A stretch of 32,355 nt of DNA from a bacterium (lineage in GTDB: Bacteria > Patescibacteriota > Patescibacteriia > Magasanikbacterales > GWA2-37-8), in contig JAKANM010000005.1 in assembly GCA_021812425.1 (NCBI GenBank), positions 1-32,355 on the forward strand. Reading direction: 5' to 3'. How positions within the stretch are numbered: position 1 is the first letter of the stretch; each line of letters begins with the position of its first letter. The notes below the pieces were generated by a model. It worked only from the letters and a program-made list of their open reading frames with translations. It was not told the DNA's origin and made no database searches. The position numbers and the translations under genes are program-made. Shown piece by piece: positions 23,876 through 32,355 of this stretch.

Positions 23876-24256
23876 TGTCATTCCCGGCCATGACCGGGAA
23901 TCCACAATTACCCAAATGGATTTAATTCACTATACAAATCTTTCCACTCTGGATTCTCTTTAGTAATTAAATCAATTTTCCATTCTCGATTCCACTTTTT
24001 AACTTGTGTTTCTCTGGCAATGGCAACATTTACATCATTATATTCTTCGTAATAAACCAAATCGTGTACTTGATATTTTTTTGTAAATCCATCTTTTTGA
24101 TCATTTTTGTGTTCGTAAATTCGGCGAATTAGACTATTGGTAACGCCGACGTATAATGTGCCATTTCGACCGCTTGCTAAAATATATAAATAGTAATTGT
24201 TGCCCAACATAAACAGAAAACGAATTGTGGATTCCCGATGCTGCTCGGGAATGACA
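23876..24256. mobile_element. Putative GIY-YIG-bearing palindromic element B (381 bp)
   Basis: 34-nt inverted arms 23876-23909 (TGTCATTCCCGGCCATGACCGGGAATCCACAATT) and 24223-24256 (AATTGTGGATTCCCGATGCTGCTCGGGAATGACA); each arm has its own internal hairpin. Confidence 0.8.
23908..24210 (-). CDS. GIY-YIG nuclease family protein
   Basis: YYLYILASGRNGTLYVGVTNSLIRRIYEHK...AIARETQVKKWNREWK; stop codon overlaps inner edge of the left arm. Confidence 0.9.
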   Translation of the reverse strand: MLGNNYYLYILASGRNGTLYVGVTNSLIRRIYEHKNDQKDGFTKKYQVHDLVYYEEYNDVNVAIARETQVKKWNREWKIDLITKENPEWKDLYSELNPFG

Positions 24257-24260
24257 TCGC

Positions 24261-25334
24261 TTACTTTTTAATCCATTTCAAATAAGCCTCACTTAACGGC
24301 AACAACTCACCCTCCAACACGGACTCCGGATCCGTCGATTCATAGTCGGTCCGATGATCCTTCACGAGATGATACGGATGCAGAACATACGACCGGATCT
24401 GATTTCCCCACTCTGCGGATTTATATTCGCCGCGGAGCTCCTGCCTTTCCTTCGCGCGTTTCTCTTCCTCAAGCCGATGCAAGCGCGCGCGCAAAATTTT
24501 CATCGCCATTTCTTTGTTCTGTTGCTGAGAACGTTCGTTCTGACACTGAACGGTGATATTGGTCGGCAAGTGCACGATGCGCACGGCGGAGTAGGTCGTA
24601 TTCACGCTCTGACCGCCTTTACCGCCCGACATAAAAGTATCGATCCGTAAATCCTCGGGCTTGATTTCGATCTCGGCAGTCTCTTCGATTTCCGGCAGCA
24701 CCTCGATGAGAGCAAACGAAGTGTGCCGCATTTTCTCCGCGTCAAAAGGTGAAATTCGCACCAATCGATGCACCCCGTGCTCGGACTTCAAATAGCCGAA
24801 TGCGTAAGCTCCTTTTACTTCAAACATGATCGATTTGTATCCAGCTTCCGCGCCGCGAGATTCATCGACAATGCGGGTCGTCCAGCCTTGCTTCTCCGAA
24901 AAACGCATCACCATCCGCGTCAACATCTCCGCCCAGTCCTGCGCTTCGGTCCCGCCGCTACCGGCGTGAATCGCGATAATCGCATTGCTCCGGTCGTACG
25001 GACCGTTGAGCAGGAGCACAAACTCATAATCCGAAAATTGCTTTTCGAGTTCCGAAGTCTGCGCGTCAACCTCTTTTTTTATTTCCGCGTCTCCAGAAAT
25101 CGCCAGCTCCTCCAAATCTTTAACTTTTTGCTCGATCTCATTCCACCTCTCAACTTCCTTTTTGATATCCTTGTAATCCTCCGAAATATTCTGCGCCTCG
25201 GCCTTGCGTGACCAAAAATCAGGCGCGTTCATTTCCTCTTCAAGCGCTGACATTTTTTTTTCTAAATCCGAAAATTTCAAAAGTTTCTTGATTTTTTTTA
25301 TTTTTTCGCGAAGATTCTGCAGACGCTCCGACAT
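24261..25334 (-). CDS. prfB: Peptide chain release factor 2
   Basis: SPF motif (VRISPFDAEKMRHTSFALIEVLPE), GGQ motif (SGGKGGQSVNTTYSAVRIVHLPT). Start assigned to internal ATG at 25334 (MSERLQNL) instead of the ORF-track start 25367, which would overlap the upstream gene. Confidence 0.92.
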   Translation of the reverse strand: MSERLQNLREKIKKIKKLLKFSDLEKKMSALEEEMNAPDFWSRKAEAQNISEDYKDIKKEVERWNEIEQKVKDLEELAISGDAEIKKEVDAQTSELEKQFSDYEFVLLLNGPYDRSNAIIAIHAGSGGTEAQDWAEMLTRMVMRFSEKQGWTTRIVDESRGAEAGYKSIMFEVKGAYAFGYLKSEHGVHRLVRISPFDAEKMRHTSFALIEVLPEIEETAEIEIKPEDLRIDTFMSGGKGGQSVNTTYSAVRIVHLPTNITVQCQNERSQQQNKEMAMKILRARLHRLEEEKRAKERQELRGEYKSAEWGNQIRSYVLHPYHLVKDHRTDYESTDPESVLEGELLPLSEAYLKWIKK

Positions 25335-25344
25335 AACGGAAAAC

Positions 25345-25830
25345 TTAAAAAATCCGAACCGCGCCAAGTACGAGCGCCAGTGTCAAAGAATTGCCGACGA
25401 TAACTCCGGCAAATAGGTATGGCAAAGCTTTATGCATCGGAAAACCCAAAATAAAAGCGATGAGGGAGGCGGTAAAAGCGCCATTTAACGGGTGAGGAAC
25501 GCTGAGAAAAATCATCAGGCCAATCAGACCATACTTTTCATATTTAGCGAATTTGGCTTGCGCGTGCTCGACGGATTTAACCCAAGTTCTGCCGAAAATA
25601 CTATCGTGCTTCGAGAGCCAGAGATGAAACTTATCTGCCAACAAAAGGATCAAAACCACCGGCACCATGTTCGAAAGAACCACAATCACGAATGCTTCAA
25701 CTACCGGGAGGTGGTATTTCAAGACAGCAATCGGGAGAGCAAAACGCTCAAGAACAGGCAAAATGGCCATCAGCATTACGCTGACGGCCGGGGGAAATCC
25801 GGAGAAAAAATGTAGAATTGCTCCTGTCAT
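25345..25830 (-). CDS. Small multidrug export family (COG2426-like) membrane protein
   Basis: MLMAILPVLERFALPIAV...SVPHPLNGAFTASLIAFILGFPMHKALPYLFAGVIVGNSLTLAL. Confidence 0.8.
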   Translation of the reverse strand: MTGAILHFFSGFPPAVSVMLMAILPVLERFALPIAVLKYHLPVVEAFVIVVLSNMVPVVLILLLADKFHLWLSKHDSIFGRTWVKSVEHAQAKFAKYEKYGLIGLMIFLSVPHPLNGAFTASLIAFILGFPMHKALPYLFAGVIVGNSLTLALVLGAVRIF

Positions 25831-25928
25831 GCGGCGTATGTTACAGGAAAAATTAGTTTTTTACAAGCGCCGAAAAGAGAATAAAAAATCCCCTACATTT
25901 CTGCACGGGATTTTTATTTTAATTCTAT

Positions 25929-26948
25929 CTAATATTTACTAAGAACCTCGATAACATTATTAGTTAAAGAGTCAATTTCCTTTACTGCTTTTTCTTGAAG
26001 TTGTTTTGTACCTTCCAAATTAAGCTCATTGACTCTAGTCCTATCAAACTCTTGAATTGCAAGATGATTTTCCATTGAAATAGCCGGCAGTTGCCCATAA
26101 TCCTGTGTCAATCCTATGGAACTTTTCCAACTTTTTTCAACAAGACCATTCCGACCATGTTTCTCAGATAAATACTTCTTGACTTCTTCAGGAATAATAT
26201 CCGTCCAATCTCTTTGTCTTCTAACGACTCTTTGACTATAAATATTAAAGGCATTATTTATATAACCAATAAAAAGTGCATCTCCTTTAAGTACGTGATC
26301 ACTTGGTGTGCTCCCTGAAACTGCCACTGCCTTCGCAGTATTGTGCCACTGTTTTTTCCAACCTTCAAAGACTGTGCCCAAATTTTTTATACCTTGAACA
26401 CTATAACTATCAGGGGTAAGAGGAAAAATAAAATATTCAGCACCCAAAAATACTATTCTGTTCAATATTCCAAGACTAGGAGAGGTATCAATAACAAATA
26501 TGTCTATACCATCCGCCGCTCCTCTTGTATTCAAATATCTATCAATAGCACTCGTATCCGAGTAACCTCTTAAATTTCCAGCAGCAGCTTCAGTAAACCC
26601 GTTAATAAGAAGATTTTCAAACAACGAAAGTTGCACATCACCGGGTAATATAAACAAATTTTCACGTACGTGCTGCAGTGGTATTCCGGTATCAACGTCC
26701 CCTTTGCCTTCAATTTTTGGTTTCAGAACATCAAAAATTGTCTTGATTGTACCAGAGAATAAATTCTCTTCATAAAAAGTATGTCCCAACGTCTGCAAAG
26801 TTAAATTACATTGAGGGTCTAAATCAACCAACGCTGTTTTGTAACCTTTCTTTGAAAAATCAACCGCACAATGAAAAGCAAGCGTTGTTTTTCCAACACC
26901 ACCTTTGTTATTGCAGAAAACTAATTTTTTAGGCCTTGCGAATTTCAT
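25929..26948 (-). CDS. ParA/Soj family ATPase (no ParB in window)
   Basis: Deviant Walker A NNKGGVGKTTLAFHCAVDFSKKGYKTALVDLDPQCNLT; FVIDTSPSLGILNR. Confidence 0.9.
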   Translation of the reverse strand: MKFARPKKLVFCNNKGGVGKTTLAFHCAVDFSKKGYKTALVDLDPQCNLTLQTLGHTFYEENLFSGTIKTIFDVLKPKIEGKGDVDTGIPLQHVRENLFILPGDVQLSLFENLLINGFTEAAAGNLRGYSDTSAIDRYLNTRGAADGIDIFVIDTSPSLGILNRIVFLGAEYFIFPLTPDSYSVQGIKNLGTVFEGWKKQWHNTAKAVAVSGSTPSDHVLKGDALFIGYINNAFNIYSQRVVRRQRDWTDIIPEEVKKYLSEKHGRNGLVEKSWKSSIGLTQDYGQLPAISMENHLAIQEFDRTRVNELNLEGTKQLQEKAVKEIDSLTNNVIEVLSKY

Positions 26949-26970
26949 GGACTTTTTATTTCTTACTTTT

Positions 26971-26989
26971 ATTAATATAACATATTAAT
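26971..26989. promoter_or_regulatory. Inverted repeat ATTAATAT-AAC-ATATTAAT over a putative parA promoter
   Basis: Perfect 8-bp arms; minus-strand TTGTAT-N17-TATATT overlaps it. Confidence 0.5.
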
Positions 26990-27084
26990 CAATCATATAC
27001 AACAACAAGCGATGGTAAATTTCAAGAATAAAACTATCCCAATGGATACCGACGCAATTGTTTAGTTCTGGTTGTTATTAATTT

Positions 27085-28728
<1,644 letters not shown>

Positions 28729-29016
28729 TTATTTTTCAATCACGCCGAGGATGTCGTCCGCGGAGACAATCTTAAATTCCTCTTTATCCATTTTCACCGC
28801 TTCGCCGCCCCAATTTTTGAGAATCACATGGTCCCCTACCTTCACTTCCATTTTTGATCTGGTGCCGTCGTCGAGCATTTTGCCCGGGCCGATAGCGATC
28901 ACTTCCCCTTCTGGTTTCTTTTCGTCCTTTTCAGGAAGAACTAGGCCAAAGGCGGTGACTTCGTCAGCCTTTTTCTGGCGAACGAGAATATTGTCGCCGA
29001 GCGGTCTGATACGCAT
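28729..29016 (-). CDS. groES: Co-chaperonin GroES
   Basis: [44 protein letters not shown]. Confidence 0.97.
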   Translation of the reverse strand: MRIRPLGDNILVRQKKADEVTAFGLVLPEKDEKKPEGEVIAIGPGKMLDDGTRSKMEVKVGDHVILKNWGGEAVKMDKEEFKIVSADDILGVIEK

Positions 29017-29042
29017 ATTTTTTTAATTTATTGTAATTAATT

Positions 29043-29069
29043 TTATCACTCAGTAAATTAGAGTGATAA
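29043..29069. promoter_or_regulatory. CIRCE-type operator (HrcA site), variant TTATCACTC-N9-GAGTGATAA
   Basis: Perfect 9-bp arms and 9-nt spacer just upstream of groES; differs from TTAGCACTC-N9-GAGTGCTAA by one symmetric substitution. Confidence 0.9.
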
Positions 29070-29085
29070 TTCATTCGTAAGTGTC

Positions 29086-29114
29086 ATTTTAATCTCAGAC
29101 ACAAAAAATGTCAA
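29086..29114 (-). promoter_or_regulatory. groESL promoter TTGACA-N17-TAAAAT
   Basis: Minus strand TTGACA 29109-29114, spacer 29092-29108, TAAAAT 29086-29091; CIRCE immediately downstream. Confidence 0.85.
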
Positions 29115-29162
29115 GCCATCCTGACAGCGCAAAGTAACGGATCCGATAGACGAGAAGAAAAA

Positions 29163-29774
29163 TTACACCAAAACTTTATCAGACTTAATTCTTTCGAGAA
29201 GTTCTTCAAAATGATTTGACTCCTTGAAATCCAAACCATCGCGATCGATCACTACCACATTTCTTTTGCTTTGCTGTCCCTTAAAAAATTTTTCCTGTAT
29301 CGCATTGATCGGCAAAATCGTCCGCTGAATATATTCCTCCGAATTATCGAATTCGCGCTTACCTTTTTTGACGAATTCTCTGATCCCTTCTTCAGAATTA
29401 TGAAGTAAAATTACCAAATCCGGCCAGCCAAACATCTGTCGGTCGATCTCGGCGAGCTCATCCACCACTTCACGTTCAAATCCAGTCGTGGACTCGAGAT
29501 AAAGCTGATAGCTAATCCAAAAATTATCAAGAATCACAATTCGTCCCTGGCGTTTTAGTTCCTCTGCCTCAAGATAAATTTTTACCTGTTGATTTCTAAA
29601 CCACAGGTGCCGCTCAATATCCCTCATCCCCTTCTTCAAATTTTCCTGAATCCGAATCGGCAATTCCTCTTCGATGAACGGCGTACCGCCGTAATATTCC
29701 GCGAGTTTTTTTGTTAAAAAAGATTTCCCGCTTCTCGGTCCTCCAACCACAGCGATTATTCTTCCTTCAGACAT
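29163..29774 (-). CDS. P-loop nucleoside/nucleotide kinase-like ATPase
   Basis: IIAVVGGPRSGKSFLTKKLAEYYGG; start set to MSEGR at 29774 because the track start 29867 overlaps the neighbouring gene. Confidence 0.75.
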   Translation of the reverse strand: MSEGRIIAVVGGPRSGKSFLTKKLAEYYGGTPFIEEELPIRIQENLKKGMRDIERHLWFRNQQVKIYLEAEELKRQGRIVILDNFWISYQLYLESTTGFEREVVDELAEIDRQMFGWPDLVILLHNSEEGIREFVKKGKREFDNSEEYIQRTILPINAIQEKFFKGQQSKRNVVVIDRDGLDFKESNHFEELLERIKSDKVLV

Positions 29775-29785
29775 AATAAAAAAAA

Positions 29786-31105
29786 TTATAAGGCCTCCGA
29801 TTTGTTTCTGATACAAAGTCCAAACACCACCCACCATAAAATAATGCCGGCATAAAGACTCCACCAATAATGATCAAACGCGCCGATGATGAGCGGCACG
29901 AACACGACCGGCAACATTTCCGGATTTCGCGCGCGAACCAACAAAATAAGTCTCCCGAAAACTGCCAGCCAAACGATTGCGCCCAGTATACCCCATTCTG
30001 TCAAAATTAGCACGTAGATATTGTGGACGGGCTGATATGCATAGCCCGGGAGGGATGGATTGGCGCGGAATAACGCGAGCGTGTAGGCCCCGGGACCAAC
30101 GCCTAGAAACGGATGCTGACGAAAAAAATTCGCGGAGTCGGAGTACTGCTCGGCGCGTTCAGAAACAGAAACGTCTTCCAGATGATTTGAAAAATTAAGT
30201 CTGGCAGTGAATAAAAATTCAAAATTATAAAATAAAACCGTGAAAACTAGCAGGTAAAAAATTGATTGCTTGATATACATGCCATAAAGATGCAACCGAT
30301 TGAAAAAATTAAATTTCCTGACGAGCAAAAATAACCCTATCAAAACCCACCCGAATAAAACCGCGAGATAGGCGGAACGTGAAAAAGACAAAATGAGCCC
30401 GGTCAAGATTATTGCCTGGCCAAGCGTCAAAAAAATCTTGTGTGAGGGCCGGCTATTCAGATACATGAGGAGACCAAGAATAAAAATAACCGCGAGGTAT
30501 CCCCCCAAAATATTCGGAGAGCCAAAACTTCCGTAAGCCCTGAGCCATCGTCCCAACCCTGAATCAATCACAAAACTCCCCGGCTGGTTCGCGGCCTGCG
30601 CCGCGAGGCCTAGCCATTTGTTGGCAAAAATATTTTGCGTGAAAAATTGATATGAACCAAGCAGGGCCTGCGCCACGCCGCCACCCCAGAACGCGAGGAG
30701 AAGATGCCTCGGTCTTTCAAAATTCACAATCAAGAGAAAAAGACAAAACCCCTCGAGAAGAAGAAAAACAAAATTTAATGATATGCCAATATCAATACTA
30801 TGCAAGACTTCGACGCTAAGAAAAAACAAAAAAATTAACGTGAGAAAAAAATCGCGTCGGTGAGCTTGCCAATGCAGTTTTCCAAACAAATGCGCTAATT
30901 TCCGCTTATAAATCAGATCAACCAAAAATAAAATTATTATTATCCAAAGGAAAATCTCCGTGCCATACCAACTAGCGCTACCATATTCCCAAAAATCTCC
31001 ATTCAAGAATTTCGAATCATACATCCACCGTGTCTGCCACGGCATGAGGAAGAGAAAGGCAAGCAGTAAAATTCGATAAAATTTTGAAATCATATAAAGT
31101 GTCAT
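29786..31105 (-). CDS. O-antigen ligase/polymerase (Wzy/WaaL-like) membrane protein
   Basis: Multiple TM segments and FLGVGPGAYTLALF...YQPVHNIYVLILTEWGILGAIVWL; real start may be the Met at 31093, since 31105 lies in a repeat. Confidence 0.87.
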   Translation of the reverse strand: MTLYMISKFYRILLLAFLFLMPWQTRWMYDSKFLNGDFWEYGSASWYGTEIFLWIIIILFLVDLIYKRKLAHLFGKLHWQAHRRDFFLTLIFLFFLSVEVLHSIDIGISLNFVFLLLEGFCLFLLIVNFERPRHLLLAFWGGGVAQALLGSYQFFTQNIFANKWLGLAAQAANQPGSFVIDSGLGRWLRAYGSFGSPNILGGYLAVIFILGLLMYLNSRPSHKIFLTLGQAIILTGLILSFSRSAYLAVLFGWVLIGLFLLVRKFNFFNRLHLYGMYIKQSIFYLLVFTVLFYNFEFLFTARLNFSNHLEDVSVSERAEQYSDSANFFRQHPFLGVGPGAYTLALFRANPSLPGYAYQPVHNIYVLILTEWGILGAIVWLAVFGRLILLVRARNPEMLPVVFVPLIIGAFDHYWWSLYAGIILWWVVFGLCIRNKSEAL

Positions 31106-31174
31106 TTCGAGTGAAACGAGAAATCTCTGTCACAAACAATCGGACAGGGATCTCTCACTGCGTTCGAGATGACA
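31100..31174. repeat. Palindromic element copy (TTTCGAG...GACAGGG subfamily)
   Basis: TGTCATTTCGAGTGAAACGAGAAATCTCTGTC ... GACAGGGATCTCTCACTGCGTTCGAGATGACA. Confidence 0.9.
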
Positions 31175-32096
31175 AATTGGAACTGCACCTTGCTAGCCAC
31201 TTTTCACGCATGCCAAGACGCGCGTCATTTTCATGAAATTTTAATATGCCATCGGTCAAAACAACATCCACCCCGCCCGCTTTGGCTTTTTCCTTAATAT
31301 TGGAACGTAGTTTCGCCCACTGAAATTGTTTCAACTGCCGCTCAACAAAATTTCCAAGCCTGCCGCTAAGGCACCATTCTTTAAATTTCTTGACCATGCC
31401 GTCGGCCGAATAAATCCCGGATAAATATTTATAATCATCAAAATCCGCGTTCCGTAAAAATTCCGACACCCACGCATTTTCACTTTGAATTTTTTGTGAA
31501 ATCTTCTGCCCTGGATCATAGAGCGGATACAGTTGTCGAAGCCAGATTGCCAAATAGATATCATCGCTCGCCACGCGCCAAGGCGCCAGATTCAAATCAT
31601 TTACGGAAGCAAAAAAAGACAAGCAGATATGCCCCGCGCTGTGTTCAGCGTTTGTCCTTAGCCCGAATATTTTTAAAATGATATTAGTACAAAAACGCAC
31701 CAGCCAAAGACGGCCCGCTTCAGCCACAACGAAAAAATCAATATCACTTTTTTCAACGGCCATTTCCGCGGCGACCGAATTACAGACAAAGATCGCTCGG
31801 ACAAACGGCAGCCAACCGATCAACCGCGCGCCGAGCTCCGCGCGCCTCAGCCGCTCCTCCGTCGGGATCACTGACTCCTCTCGGCGGCGTAAGGTGGAAG
31901 ATCTTCCAGGAAAAAAATAAAAACCATCTTTTGTTTCCAAGGTTTGATTATTTGAGAGCCGGTGGAGACTGCCGTAGCAATCCTGAAGTTCCGCTTTATC
32001 TTTCCAAAGGAACGCAAAAATTTCCTCTGGCGTCAGAGCAAAATCAAAAGTGTCAAAATAGGCAATAGTGGCGAGGATGGCGGAGTCGGTAGACAT
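31155..32096 (-). CDS. Nucleotidyltransferase-like protein
   Basis: FVCNSVAAEMAVEKSDIDFFVVAEAGRLWLVRF (NT-fold SDIDFFVV); N-terminal helical region. Confidence 0.75.
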   Translation of the reverse strand: MSTDSAILATIAYFDTFDFALTPEEIFAFLWKDKAELQDCYGSLHRLSNNQTLETKDGFYFFPGRSSTLRRREESVIPTEERLRRAELGARLIGWLPFVRAIFVCNSVAAEMAVEKSDIDFFVVAEAGRLWLVRFCTNIILKIFGLRTNAEHSAGHICLSFFASVNDLNLAPWRVASDDIYLAIWLRQLYPLYDPGQKISQKIQSENAWVSEFLRNADFDDYKYLSGIYSADGMVKKFKEWCLSGRLGNFVERQLKQFQWAKLRSNIKEKAKAGGVDVVLTDGILKFHENDARLGMREKWLARCSSNLSSRTQ

Positions 32097-32148
32097 AGTG
32101 ACTGATAGTATATCCCGATTTTGCTTTGGCGCAAAATCAAAACAAAAA

Positions 32149-32196
32149 AAGCCCGCTGTTGGCGAGCCTGCCTGCCGGCAGGCAGGCCTTTTTAAA
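32149..32196. terminator. Terminator-like region containing perfect palindrome GCCTGCCTGCCGGCAGGCAGGC
   Basis: A-run + GCCCGC ... GCCTGCCTGCCGGCAGGCAGGC + CTTTTT between yidC 3' end and the nucleotidyltransferase. Confidence 0.6.
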
Positions 32197-32209
32197 TTGA
32201 GATAAAGTA

Positions 32210-32355
32210 TTATTTGGTGATTTCTTTTACCACTTCATTCACGGCCTCAGGGTTGCTTTTCTTGAACACGTACCACTGCTGTAATACCATGAGTACAGTG
32301 CTGAAAAACCAATACAACGAAAGCCCCGCCGGCAAACGGAAGCCGATCAAAGCGG
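32210..32355 (-). CDS. yidC: YidC/Oxa1 membrane insertase, C-terminal fragment (truncated by window edge)
   Basis: Minus-strand translation ...LIGFRLPAGLSLYWFFSTVLMVLQQWYVFKKSNPEAVNEVVKEITK*. Confidence 0.85.
   Translation of the reverse strand, partial: ALIGFRLPAGLSLYWFFSTVLMVLQQWYVFKKSNPEAVNEVVKEITK

Noticed and set aside
24261-25334. Programmed +1 frameshift in prfB
   Set aside because: The ORF is continuous from MSERLQNL through the SPF and GGQ motifs; no in-frame TGA or SD-like frameshift stimulator is seen.
29084-29115. Possible further TGTCAT palindrome copy upstream of groES (TGTCATTTTAATCTCAGACAC)
   Set aside because: Shares only the first few bases; no matching arm; explained by the groESL promoter.

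Overview
AT-leaning bacterial chromosomal window whose gene content (PrgI/VirB4/VirB6-like cluster, DUF4015-type glycosidase, giant Cys-rich secreted protein, YidC, O-antigen ligase) suggests a Patescibacteria/CPR (Parcubacteria-like) genome; that lineage is an inference. Contents: a HEXXH protein, tRNA-Ser(GCU), comF, a long minus-strand reduced type IV secretion-like locus (about 2.2-20.6 kb) with a 2649-aa Cys-rich putative surface protein, a GC-richer plus-strand lipoprotein cassette with a perfect consensus promoter, rsmA, a DUF4015-type protein, a tsaC/ywlC-like gene, two small GIY-YIG genes, prfB, a small multidrug export-like protein, a lone ParA, groES-groEL with a CIRCE-type operator, a P-loop kinase, an O-antigen ligase, a nucleotidyltransferase and the 3' end of yidC. 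The most interesting signal is a set of palindromic elements ending in TGTCAT(T/C): (i) short ~73-78 bp palindromes, two inserted in frame in rsmA and others supplying gene 3' ends; (ii) two ~350-380 bp elements in which a GIY-YIG endonuclease ORF fills the space between inverted arms. One 30-nt arm is identical between a short palindrome inside rsmA and a GIY-YIG-bearing element. This suggests a GIY-YIG-associated mobile palindrome family with MITE-like derivatives. All homology calls were made by eye from the translations; no searches were run.
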